NCBI GenBank assembly: GCA_014871385.1
Contig: CM026421.1
Location: 17,281,048 to 17,345,047 of the forward strand
Reading direction: 5' to 3'
Source: Ceratodon purpureus
Lineage: Eukaryota; Streptophyta; Bryopsida; Pseudoditrichales; Ditrichaceae
Length of the DNA: 64,000 nucleotides
The notes beneath the pieces were generated by a model. It saw nothing but the letters and a program-made list of their open reading frames with translations. It had not been told where the DNA came from and searched no databases. Position 1 is the first letter of the stretch. Each line of letters starts with the position of its first letter. This document shows positions 38,001-48,868 of the stretch, one piece after another. A program made the position numbers and the translations under genes.

Positions 38001-41000
38001 ATTAGGGGAACATGTTATCACCAAAGGCTTTTTCCATGTTGAAACTGGTTTCTTACAAAGTACTTCAATTTTCGAATGATGGGGAATCTTGGATGCAGGA
38101 AATTTACTCTATAAAATTGCCTGGGGAGGTTATTTTGGGAGAGGGCAAGCCTGAAAATCAAAACCATGCGATTGTGTTCACTCGTGGAGAGGCTCTTCAG
38201 ACTATTGACATGAATCAGGTTTGTCGATCTTGCAGAGTAATCCTACTCTATTCTCCATCTTAAGCATTAAAAATTGAGTGTTATAAATACGTGCACAAAT
38301 CTAGTCAAATTCGGGAGTATTTGAATGTTGGTGAAGAGTTTTATCGTGGTTGTTTGCATTCCAACTTCGTGCAGGAGCATTACTTGGAAGAGACATTTAA
38401 AATGAGGAACCTTCTAGAGGAATTTGATTCTAGAAAGTATGGACTCCCGGATCGGAGACCTACGATTCTCGGTGTTCGTGAGCATGTTTTCACTGGGAGG
38501 TGCAGACATTTCCTTACCTTATTCTTTCTGTGCTTGATGTAAACCTCTTTTTACAACTTATGGTTGGACACACCATTTTGAAACAGTTCATGATCTCAAT
38601 AGGTAGCTTCTCTTCATGATCATTTCTGGGCACGCTTGTGACTGTTTGTGTGGTTGCAGTGTATCTTCTTTGGCTTGGTTCATGTCGCTGCAAGAGCGAA
38701 GTTTTGTAACACTTGGACAACGGGTTCTTGCAAAGCCACTTAAGTTAGTACCTTTACACTCTTGAAGAAGCTGCTAAACGAGTGCATTTCTAATCTTGCG
38801 CATTTTTTGGCAATTTTGCTTTGTTTTTCTGTTGTAACATGATGTCAACGATGGTCACTATAAGAGGTGTTTTTTACGCCTTCCGACTCGAACTGTTGTC
38901 AAATAAGTCTATTTGATGTGATCCGTGGACTGTACGTTTCTGTAGGGTGAGAATGCACTATGGGCATCCAGATGTCTTTGATCGCATATTCCATATCACA
39001 AGGGGAGGCATCAGCAAGGCATCGAAGCAGATAAACCTGAGTGAAGACATTTTTGCAGGTTTGATAAATCTCTTCAAATTTCGATTCACAATCTGCCTTA
39101 AATTTGGTGATTACCAGTAAATAATGAGGACGAAACAGGTCGATTTTGTTGACTGTTTCGATTTGTTCACTTCATGTAAGGTCGAACTTATGTTGTCTGT
39201 CTTTGCTGTTGATCGCTCACTTTCAATGTTATTCTTTCCACTGTAGGATTCAATTCCACTTTACGTCAAGGGCTTGGTACCCATCACGAGTACATTCAGG
39301 TCAGTTACATCTTCAAACTCCCATAGCCTTTGATTGTTTATTGGATTCTTTCTTTAATGAGCTGTTGACAGTGGCATTCAAGCTCATAATTGGTTCATGG
39401 TGCAGTGTGGCAAAGGGCGGGATGTTGGGTTGAATCAAATTGCGGCTTTTGAAGGGAAAGTGGCTTCTGGAAATGGGGAGCAAACCCTTAGTCGTGACAT
39501 TTATCGGTTGGGTCAGCTTTTCGACTTCTTCCGGATGATGTCTTTCTTCTTTACCACCGTTGGATACTATTTCACGACTATGGTATGTTTTTTATGTAAC
39601 TTACCTTAGATAAATTTATGCAAGTTTCGGTGTAACATGCGTTGCGTGTATTTCCCATTAAGGAGACTTGCAATATCCGAATTTATGGAGTTTTTTCTAT
39701 TTTTGTTATATTTTTTGCGAAGGTGTATCCAACTGATGCCCTATTTGATGACTGGCAGCTTACTGTCTTGACGGTCTATGTATTTCTCTACGGCAAAGTG
39801 TACCTGGTATGTTTCGTTTTAAAATCTCAGTGATGTCATCATGTGATCTGCGGTTTCATTTAGCTCACACTTACAGTCATTGGCCGAATTTGTTGTATTG
39901 ATTATTCATCGAGCTTGATATTTTGCAACAGTCACTGTCAGGAGTGGACGCATCACTGAAAGAGAAGGGTCTTTCGGCGAATGTGGCGTTGCAATCAGCC
40001 CTCGACACTCAATTTCTGCTCCAGATTGGTGTTTTCACTGCTGTGCCAATGATCATGAACTTTGTTCTAGAGGAAGGGATTTTGCGAGTAAGAATTTCAT
40101 CTATTCATTGATCTCCAGTATTATTTCCCTCTAATTTGTGACATTCCATCTGCCTTCTATCACATATATACCATTTTCTACGATGGCAAAACATTGCAAG
40201 TTAAGAACAGCATCATCTTGCGACTGCAATCACCAATTCTTCGGCTAACTGGAAACTGGGATGGACTTTTCTTAGCAATTTTCTGTCTATGCAAGACGTT
40301 ACTGCTGTCCCTCTGCTATGTTAATTGCATTCGATTGTGCAGCCTTATCTCACATCCTGCTAATTATTCTTTTCATCCATCTTTATGACATTTCTATTTA
40401 ATGGGAGTGCAGGCGATCATAAGTTTTTTCACAATGCAGCTTCAACTGAGTTCGGTCTTCTTTACCTTTTCACTTGGAACACGGACGCACTATTTTGGCC
40501 GCACTATCCTCCATGGTGGTGCTAAGGTAAATGTCCTGACTTCCTCTGCAAGAAAAGCATGCAACTAATAAAATGACTAGCGAAATATCTGTTGGGCTGC
40601 AGATCATTTTTAGTAGCAAAAAGCGATTTATTATTCCGGACACGTACAGTACCTTGGTTACTTGTTTACATTAGATAATTTGTCATGGTGTTATCAGTTT
40701 TCATGATGTTCGTTGGCGCAACCACAACTTTTACCTGCATCCGTTTTTATTGTAATTTTTTGTTCATGCAGTACGCGAGCACAGGTAGAGGGTTTGTTGT
40801 CGCACATATTCCATTTGCTGAAAACTATCGAATGTACTCTCGGAGTCATTTTGTGAAAGGGTGAGCTATTTCTTGATCGGAGTATCCCTGCACATCTGCT
40901 GTTGTTACAGTGACTTTGTCCACATTGCAAAAACTTTATTGCCCACAACAGTGGCATTGCCTGGAGAGGGTAGCTTACGTTTGTGCTGGATGCAGTTTGG

Positions 41001-42615
41001 AAATTATGCTGCTGCTCATCGTATACCTTGCATATGGGGCTCCAGAGCGGACAACTTTCACCTACCTCCTACTTACATTCAGTAGCTGGTTTCTTGCCAT
41101 CTCGTGGTTGTGGGCTCCGTACATATTCAATCCTTCAGGATTTGAATGGCAAAAGTGAGTGTTGCACTAATCTTGACCTTTGTCGAGTTCCTCTGTATCC
41201 CCTTCCCGTTTGGCCTAGTGCTCTTGTTTCCTATTGTTCTTCTTATGGACTGACAGTGCTATTGCACCTTACACAGGACTGTGACCGACTTTGAAGACTG
41301 GACGAACTGGCTGTTCCACAAAGGGGGTATCGGAGAAGAAGGCAAAAAGAGTTGGGAGGTTTGGTGGATAGACGAGCAATCACATATTCAAACACCTCGA
41401 GGGCGGTTTTGGGAGATAGTTCTAAGCTTGCGGTTCTTCTTGATCCAGTATGGTGTTGTGTATGCTCTGAATGTCGTTGGCCATGACAAAAACTTCCGGG
41501 TTAGTAGTCTGTCCTTTTGCTAATTTCCATTCACTTAGATACTTTTCATAGTTCAACGTAATCAGGTGTACAATTTTTAGAACATTATTACAAATGGTTA
41601 GAATGTCAAGATCTGGTTCTACTGTCATGTCTTGTAGTGTTCGATAATATATGTTACACCTATGGTCTGCGTTATAGCCTTATGGTTCTGGAACACTCAT
41701 GTGGGTTGTGGTTGTGTCAAATGCAGGTGTATGGATTCTCCTGGTGTGTGTTGGCTGGCATTGTCCTGGCTTTTAAGGTAACCAGCATCACCCATTTGCT
41801 ATCTTGGAAATTGAGTCGTTTATAAATCTTCCCATATTCATTATTGAAAATTGTGGAGGTGACAGTTGTAGATTGTACTAGTTTCTTCATTCTTTTTATA
41901 TATTGATTGGTTTGAGTATTTTGACTTTGTTTTTGGATTTGTAGGTATTTTCTGTCAACCAAAAGTCATCGGCGAACTTCCAGCTTGCACTACGGTTGTT
42001 TCAAATGATAGTCTTCTTGGGCATTATTGCCGGCGCGATTGTGGCAGTGGCCATTACAAGCCTCACAATTGGCGATGTGTTTGCAAGTGTTTTGTCGCTT
42101 ATCCCTACAGGCTGGGGCCTTCTATCTGTGAGTTTTCTCAAAACATTTCATGTAGTTATCCCTATGTAGTCTTCAGCACTAGTCTGGCATATTGTCCCAA
42201 TCTTGTGAGTCTACACAACTCTTGTCCTCATTCTGAAGTAGCTTGTCCAAGGAGCAGAAACACATGATTTATAGATTTGTTCAATCATTTTCCGGCATGA
42301 CCTTGTTTATGATGAACTAGATGCTAAAAGTGTAAAGCACAGACGATTGAACTAAATTGTTTTCGTTTGTCTTTCTTTTGACCTCAGATCGCAATCGCAT
42401 TACGACCAGTGATGAAACGGCTGGGATTGTGGAAGTCGGTTCGAGCCATAGCAAGACTATATGAAGCATTTATGGGAGCCATTGTATTCATTCCCATCGC
42501 CCTGCTGTCCTGGTTCCCTTTTGTCTCAACTTTCCAAACCCGCCTTGTCTTTAACCAGGCATTCAGTAGAGGACTAGAGATTTCGACCTTGCTGTCTGGT
42601 GGCAAGGATATGTAG
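26075..42615 (+). CDS. Callose synthase (1,3-beta-glucan synthase, GSL8/GSL10-like)
   Basis: Exons: 26075-26309, 26428-26525, 26669-26805, 27157-27280, 27625-27735, 27934-28062, 28422-28526, 28671-28765, 29092-29221, 29468-29602, 29973-30146, 30285-30461, 30817-30919, 31282-31405, 31643-31832, 31958-32010, 32339-32399, 32506-32587, 32774-32823, 33081-33167, 33498-33589, 33712-33825, 34017-34122, 34303-34469, 34923-35049, 35197-35339, 35461-35548, 35757-35917, 36117-36226, 36478-36681, 36939-37007, 37161-37353, 37711-37825, 38099-38218, 38375-38499, 38660-38743, 38946-39058, 39247-39299, 39406-39582, 39759-39806, 39932-40087, 40413-40526, 40772-40860, 40996-41154, 41277-41499, 41727-41777, 41945-42127, 42388-42615; 2003 residues. 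This plasma-membrane enzyme makes 1,3-beta-glucan from UDP-glucose. Visible are the Vta1-like N-terminus (GRGVLQFKTG analogue), FKS1 domain 1 (LLIWGEAANVRFLPEC), a first membrane block (exons 12-20), the large cytosolic glucan-synthase domain (VRGMMYYKRAL, MHYGHPDVFDR, GKGRDVGLNQI, RLGQLFDFFRM), and the C-terminal membrane helices. No lesion was seen. The N-terminal VLQFKTGL-SVIKQK motif points to the GSL8/GSL10 clade, whose members act in cytokinesis and plasmodesmata in Arabidopsis. Confidence 0.96.
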
Positions 42616-45164
42616 GTGAAAAACTTAGATACTGACACCACTTACTGGAACAGCAGGATTTTTTCATTACTCAGTCCTGTGTATTAAGTAGCCTGTAATA
42701 TCTCCTTGCCAATGAAGATCTTGTGGCAAATTCCCAAAGGAATTGCTTCGCTGAAGCCTATTCATCTATGATATGCTCTTCCCTCATCTTCTCCGTTTTA
42801 TGCGGAAACAAATAGATTGTTTTCTCAACGCTGGAATATTGACCGAAACAAATTGATGTCGGCGCCTTGATATATTTTCGGCATTTCTTAGTGATGTGTG
42901 CCAAAACGGAAGCGATCCCCCTAAGTCGTCTGCTGCTGTTCCTTCTACGGCTATTTTTCTGCCGTCATTACACTTTGAATACCGTAACCTGCAATGAATC
43001 GTTCGTAGAAGGTACTACAACTGCTGAGGTCTACACCTAAGTCAATTGTCGATGGTCGAAACCTCGAACTACGTAGCTTCTGCATCCTCTTTCTTAGCAG
43101 GTTCATCTACGCTTATCCCAGTGGATGCCACCACCTGCAGGCTCATCGGATGGATTTGCCTTCCGGGACATAACTTTATTGAGCTGAATGATCCTGCACC
43201 ATATTTTGCTGTATTTTATTTCGAAGAGGTTGAGTACCTGAAGTCAATGTTCTGAGAGCACTCTTTTATTTCTCAATCGTCGCCTCTGATCCATACCTGT
43301 AGGACGGCCAGCCTGTGGTCTTGAGCTACCCATCCAAGGACAAGCTTGAGACGTTGATGGACTCTCCACCTGCTACGGTACAATTTTGTTCTGAAAAGGG
43401 GCTGACGAGGAAGTGTCAAAGTTCATGAGTCGGCCTTCAAAATCAAATGCTTATTGGAATTTTTTAATTTTTTTTCCATTATACAGAGCACAATGCAACA
43501 TCATTCCACATCTTTACTGTCATTTTCAAAGTAGCAATTGGGTTTGGAATTTGATTGGGAATGATTGTGAGTAAATGCACATTCGTCCTTGCCATGTCAT
43601 TGGTGCCAAAGTACTTGAGCTGTGTTAATTAACTGAGCACAAGGGCTTTGCACATTGATGTGCCAACAGCCACTTCACACCATTGGAAATGCATGACGGA
43701 TACTGGAAGGGACTACGATGATGATGAACAAGTACAGTGGCTTACAAGACCAGATATCCACATCCTTTTGTGACATGTATCACTATCAATGATGTAAATC
43801 CCTTGCTAGGACCAGTGTAAATCCTAGGATTTTTGGTTTGGTTTAGGGTGGCCACAAAGAATACATTGGGAGCGAATTTTTGGCTTCATCAAATTTTTTT
43901 ATGGAGAAGTCTTTTGCCAATCCCTGTTTTTTTCCCACTAATTTCGGATATTGTGTAGTATTATGTCACTAGACACCTTAAAAATGGCAATTTGTTGGGG
44001 GAATGATGGTTCCACCCAAGTAACATGTTCGGTAATTTCTGGCTTTGACCAATCAATGATTTTAGGACTTTATAGCCAAATATAACCAATTGCTAATTTA
44101 TTTTGCCTTTAGGCTCTATTTCGCCAGTAAAATAAACACTGGCTAGGACCGATAATATTATGAAGTTGTTTGTGGATAGACTACATGTGTTAAAAAAGAA
44201 TTATTTTTCAAAAAAAGACGAGTAACATCAATAGTAATGACCATAGTAAACACAATTAGTCTATTGCCCTCCTCTTTTCATGGAAATGAAAATCTAACAT
44301 GTGTATGAATGTAGCCGCAAAGTGATGTTGTAAATAAACTTAGTAGGAGTTGAGTGTTTTATGGATGCATTATGTTTTGAAAATGATGTAAATCTCTGTT
44401 AAAATTTGAGTAGTGTTGGTAGCTATGCATGAACTTCATGCCATGTTCCAAATCCACCTTTAAAAATAAAAAAAATTAAAAAAATTAAAAAAACTATACA
44501 CTCAACTTATAAATTTACTCTACAAGCCCTATTTTTATGCTTCCTCGCCTTATATTATCTATAAGCCATGTTCAAATAGGAGTTTTGAAAATTTTAAACT
44601 TAGAAACTAGTCTATAATATACTCATTAGAAGGTTTTCACTCCAATCCTTTTAGTTGACTTGGAGAATCTTGCTTTTTCCTTTTACAATTTTCATTTAAA
44701 AGTTCAAAACTAAGGATTTAATGTATTGTGCAGATAACTATAAATTGCTTTCTATTAAAATACAACCAAAAGATCTAATATGAAGTTCATTTTAAAATCA
44801 TTGAAAAAGATTCAATTTCTTGTAAATAGTCTAATTTTTAAATTTGAATTAAAATTTAAAGCATAAGCATATAAATTGAAAAGATTTGGCATGTCATTAT
44901 TTATCAAGGAAATTGATCTTTTACTCGACCTGTTAGGGGCGTTTTTGCCTAGGTGGTATGTTGTATGTTACTGTGCTATAACTCATGTTCTTCATCCGCC
45001 AGCTTGTGCATGGTGTGCGTTGGCTTGGTTTACTGTGCATACTTTTTGTTTCTGGTGACTTTCTTTTCATTGGTAATAAAGGTACCATTTGTCCAAAAAA
45101 TAAAAATAAAAAATAAACATTTTATTATGCAAAGAATAAAGGTTACATAAAGTGACATAATTGG
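42616..45164. other. Spacer, AT-rich
   Basis: 42616 to about 43800 probably contains the 3' untranslated region of the callose synthase gene and unassigned sequence with only short open frames. 43840-45160 is strongly AT-rich with A/T homopolymer runs (for example 44461-44500) and nothing recognisable. Confidence 0.6.
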
Positions 45165-46376
45165 TTACTTAAGTGTACCAGGAAGAAGGAAGTTCATTTG
45201 CTTCCCCATCAATGAATACTCCTCTTTCTCCCTTAATTTTCTCAAAGGAAGTCGAGGCCACTCAAAATTAGTCTTCTTTGTTTCTACATCAAAAATAACA
45301 ATATTTCTTGATGAATTGGTGACAAGCATGAGAGACTTATTGAAACTGATAACATATATTTCAAGAAAATTAAAACGTAGATTGACTTGTATATCAAAAT
45401 TTATCTTAATTTGCATTGTTGTCCATGTCAACAATACCTTCGTCGATCTACTTTGAAGATCAATTTCATGCACTTCAAATAAGTCATTTTGTGACATACG
45501 CAAATATGTAAGAAAAAGGCGTTCACCACTTACAATGAATCGTTGATCCCATCTGTACTTTTCGTAATCACGTTCGACAAAGTAACTCTCGGCAAAATGC
45601 AATCTTTCCCAAATATCTGCAAGATGGTTGTACCTCCATAATTCATAGTGTCCCTTGAACAATTGGTTTTGAGGAGAAGCAAAACATAGAACATATAGAA
45701 GATTTTGAAATATAATACTATGAATGAAACCAATATTGGTCATTTCAAGTTTGCTTGAAGTCTTCCACTCCTTCATTACGGAATCATATATGTACACGAA
45801 ATGATTTTGTTGTTTCATAACAAATACCTTGAAAGTCTCGGCAATGTCATCAACGACAAAATTTATGAGTGAATAATAGGAATGTTGTGGTACGCATGGC
45901 AATATAATCTTCATGTCTTTTATAGGATTCCATACAAACAATTGTGTACAATCATTTTCATGATGACATAGTTTTGGAGCTCCCTCGAGAGCTTTGAGAA
46001 GCACAAGCCCTCCATCCATCGCCACGGTTTTAAAGTATCGAGGGTTGAATTGAAATGACGTTTCATGAACATCACGAGGTTTCAACAAGTACCATTTCTT
46101 TGAGCTGATGTCAAGGAAACACAATACCTGGCTTCTATAAATATACCTACGTCTATAATTAATGGTAGTGGGAATAGAATATATTGCTATAAAAGGTGAA
46201 TGTTTGTTTCTATTGCGCACATGTAGCACACTAAAGGCGAGGTTGTTGATGAGCTCATTCCATGTTTTGCATGTAGTGCAATATCTACACAAATCCGGCA
46301 CCGGTAGAAAAGACAATACTTGTTCAACAACTTCCAAAGGGAGTTGACTCCATAATGTACTATTGAAGGCCATCAT
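45165..46376 (-). CDS. F-box protein (single exon, F-box/kelch-like)
   Basis: One uninterrupted frame of 403 residues starting at the ATG at 46376; a second ATG follows directly at 46373. Residues about 8-50 form an F-box (LWSQLPLEVVEQVLSFLPVP, then LCRYCTTCKTWNEL), the segment that binds SKP1 in SCF ubiquitin ligases. The rest looks like a divergent kelch/beta-propeller substrate-binding region: repeated hydrophobic strands and Trp residues such as FVWNPIKD, YDSVMKEWKTSS, ELWRYNHLADIWERL and FDVETKK. This layout is common in large moss F-box families. The target is unknown. Codon use is AT-rich, like its surroundings. It is flanked by AT-rich repeat-bearing spacers, which is typical of fast-evolving F-box genes. 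Confidence 0.88.
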   Translation of the reverse strand: MMAFNSTLWSQLPLEVVEQVLSFLPVPDLCRYCTTCKTWNELINNLAFSVLHVRNRNKHSPFIAIYSIPTTINYRRRYIYRSQVLCFLDISSKKWYLLKPRDVHETSFQFNPRYFKTVAMDGGLVLLKALEGAPKLCHHENDCTQLFVWNPIKDMKIILPCVPQHSYYSLINFVVDDIAETFKVFVMKQQNHFVYIYDSVMKEWKTSSKLEMTNIGFIHSIIFQNLLYVLCFASPQNQLFKGHYELWRYNHLADIWERLHFAESYFVERDYEKYRWDQRFIVSGERLFLTYLRMSQNDLFEVHEIDLQSRSTKVLLTWTTMQIKINFDIQVNLRFNFLEIYVISFNKSLMLVTNSSRNIVIFDVETKKTNFEWPRLPLRKLREKEEYSLMGKQMNFLLPGTLK

Positions 46377-46946
46377 GTAATAACTCACGTAATAGGGTCA
46401 AATTGTTTTACTTTATGAGATGAATTTATTATATTCAAAACATAGAAGACCGATGAGAAAGATTACGAGCCTTATACTTTGAATAATATAAAATGATCTT
46501 ATGTGATGAAGATCTTATATAATGAAGTTAAAGTAAAAAAATAATAAACTTTTTATTTTTAAAATTGGAAGTGGATTCAAAAGCAAAAATTGTTAAAAAT
46601 CATTGTATATATATTTTATATCAAGAAAAATGAAAGTCATTCATAAAATAAAACAAAACATTTTATTTGTTAGAGCCAAAAATGGATATGTATATAATAT
46701 TCTTAAAACAAAAATATTCAATGTTGCTCTTATCATATATCCTTTGAGTTCATGTTATCTATTAGATTTTGAAACCACATGGCATTTACTTTGATAATTT
46801 AAAAGTTGAAAGTAAAATAGATTTTTTTTTTTTTTATTTTGTGTTCATAATATTGGAAACTAGGAGTTTGAAATTCTATTCTTAGGTTCAAGGTCACATT
46901 TTTTGTAAGTTTGTGTTTAGATAGATTTATAATTCAAGATTAATCT
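46377..46946. other. Promoter-side spacer of the F-box gene
   Basis: AT-rich and without a gene; a T run lies at 46821-46835. It should hold the F-box gene promoter on the minus strand, but no specific element can be assigned. Confidence 0.6.
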
Positions 46947-47370
46947 TTCAATAATTCACGAAGGCACCACAGCTGTGGTGTAGTGGTTTTGAGTCATGGC
47001 ACCCCATCAAGGTGGTTGAGAGTTCAAATTCCTTTGAGGCTTTGACGAGGTGATGCTTACCACCATGGTCCACCCAACTGTGGTGGGGGGTCTCGAGACC
47101 TTCTTGTATGGGTACCCAAAAAGACCTTGGGGGGATGACATGTCGCTTGTCTTCAAGGGACTTAGTGTAGAGGCACTTAGTGTAGAAATGTATTTTTACC
47201 TTCGAAAGGGGGGAATAGCTCTAGATTCATTATCTTTTGTCCAGAGGCCATCAGATTAGTGAATAGAATGAACAGAGGCCATCGGATTAGTGAATAGAAT
47301 GAACAAACACTATATTCACGTTGGCCCCTTCAGGGCCGGAGTTCTTCTTCTTCTTCTTCTTCAATAATTC
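46947..47370 (+). mobile_element. SINE-like retroposon with 11-bp target-site duplication
   Basis: An 11-bp perfect direct repeat, TTCAATAATTC, flanks the unit (46947-46957 and 47360-47370). The 5' part has a box A-like TGGTGTAGTGGTT (about 46976-46988) and a box B-like AGTTCAAATTCC (47021-47032), the internal RNA polymerase III promoter of tRNA-derived SINEs. The body is about 400 bp and ends in a (TTC)n tail at about 47341-47359. Inside is a 31-bp tandem duplication (47243-47273 and 47274-47304, one mismatch). Duplication, tail and split promoter together support a SINE. The family could not be named. Confidence 0.72.
47243..47304 (+). repeat. 31-bp tandem duplication inside the SINE-like element
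   Basis: Two adjacent copies of AGAGGCCATC(A/G)GATTAGTG followed by AATAGAATGAAC, differing at one base. Confidence 0.9.
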
Positions 47371-48112
47371 GCCTTCTTCTCATCCAATATTCAAAGTTTA
47401 AAGGCAATAGAAGACGTTTTCATTACAAAGAAAAACTACGTTTTTTTTATACGATAAAGTTTCCGATTTCGTTGAGAAAATACAACATCGCTAAGGAAGA
47501 TTTTTGAAATCCTAACCAAGTTAATTTTATTAAAATGAATTGGATCCATGATATGATGAATGTTTCTTAGCTCTTAACAAATCACTTTGTTGAAATTAAA
47601 AGTTTTAATGTTAAAAAGAAATTGCAACTTTTTAGTACATTGAAAACATTAAATCCTAGTATTCTTACAATCACTATCTTGGCTCAAAAATATTTATGAT
47701 GTTTTAAGCTTTTACTTGTGTGAACTGTTTTGAAATGTTTGTGGTACGCTTTCAAGTCTATATCTACACAGGCAAACCTAAAAAATATTCATCAACCATG
47801 AAAAAGAAAAAACTCCAAACTCCTACCATATGTCATGTACACATCACCTCCCAAAACAGCACAGTAAAACTCTTCAAACTGCACAATAAAACTACATAAG
47901 CTTACCCTTTTGCTGTGGGTCATGGCTCTAACTTAACCTGAGTCACCTGACTTGGCCTTCACCCTCCTCCTCTTCCTCCTCCTTTGTCCTGAACAAGTCT
48001 TCCTCAACACTCCCACATCCAAAAAGTCTTGGCACTCCAAATTTTATCCTTTCCACACCAGCAACCAGCAAGACCTGGACTCTGGAGTCTGCCCTGCTGC
48101 TCTTGAGCTCGG
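47371..48112. other. Spacer between the SINE-like element and the copia element
   Basis: AT-rich to about 47900, then C/T-rich. There is no supported gene. A short open frame at 47952-48134 runs into the candidate LTR and has no recognisable similarity. Confidence 0.55.
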
Positions 48113-48376
48113 TGTTGTGATAACGAATACTTGAGTTACTTTAGATTACTTTCAGTTACATTAGAAGGTTCTAGAACCCTCATGCATGTACAAGATAGAA
48201 AGTTAGAAAGTATCAGTTAGCATGTAAATTTACCCATAACTCCCACTTGGGTACTCAGGCTAACTTCCAGTTTTTCTACCTACATAAGCATGAGGAGAGA
48301 TCATTTCTCAACCTCTTTCTTTTGTGTTCAATTCCTTGCTTCCTTCATGTTTACTTCCTTCCTGTTTTATAATACG
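48113..48376 (+). repeat. Candidate 5' LTR of the copia element
   Basis: It starts TGTTGTGATAACG and stops just before a primer-binding-site-like TTATCAGCACGAG. It contains a TATA-like CTACATAAGC near 48280 followed by a pyrimidine-rich leader, as in copia LTRs. The 3' LTR lies beyond the window, so both ends are inferred, and the right end may differ by several bases. Confidence 0.6.
48164..48176 (+). promoter_or_regulatory. Perfect three-unit heat-shock element in the candidate LTR
   Basis: GAAGGTTCTAGAA matches the heat-shock factor consensus of alternating GAA/TTC units spaced by two bases (GAA-nn-TTC-nn-GAA), followed by CC-CTC, a 2/3 match to a fourth unit. It lies about 105 bp upstream of the TATA-like sequence. 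Function is inferred. Confidence 0.6.
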
Positions 48377-48389
48377 TTATCAGCACGAG
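48377..48389 (+). other. Candidate primer-binding site of the copia element
   Basis: TTATCAGCACGAG directly after the LTR resembles the TATCAGCACGA-type site found after the 5' LTR of many plant copia elements, where a tRNA primes minus-strand synthesis. The tRNA was not identified. Confidence 0.5.
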
Positions 48390-48868
48390 GCTCTTTGAGA
48401 GGGGGGTTCTATGTTTGAGAGGCAATAAGAGTTGTACCACCTTGTTTTTGAGAGAGCCTTGATTCTCATATTCTGGTTCTTCTTGAATTGGTTTGAGAGA
48501 GAGCTTCTAGATTTTCTCACCTCCTAGTTTTTATCCCCTCCTAGTTTTTATCACCTTCTTGTTTTTATCACCTTCTCTTCTAATTTCTAACTTCTGCTTG
48601 CTTTTACTTGTTTCTTCCCCCAAGTTATAGCTAAGCAGGGAGTGATTTCCCCCCCCCCCCCCTTCTTTTCTGACCAAAGCAGTGATTATTGGGTAACCAG
48701 GCTGTTGTGATTAACTTTTTTGATCAAGCTGTTTCCCCCTCTTCTGATTTCCTCCCCTCAATCTCTTTTTCAACTAACCCCCCCAAGCTATTAGTTTCTG
48801 TTACTGTTCTAACCAATCTTGCTATTTTAACCAATACTATTCTGCTCTTGCTGTTCTGCTGCTTCCAC

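Noticed and set aside
43046-43255. Small 69-codon gene downstream of callose synthase
   Set aside because: Short, no recognisable domain, and in sequence that looks like 3' untranslated or spacer DNA.
46968-47040. tRNA gene
   Set aside because: Box A/B-like parts are present, but there is no cloverleaf with paired acceptor ends. Target duplications and the (TTC)n tail point to a SINE instead.
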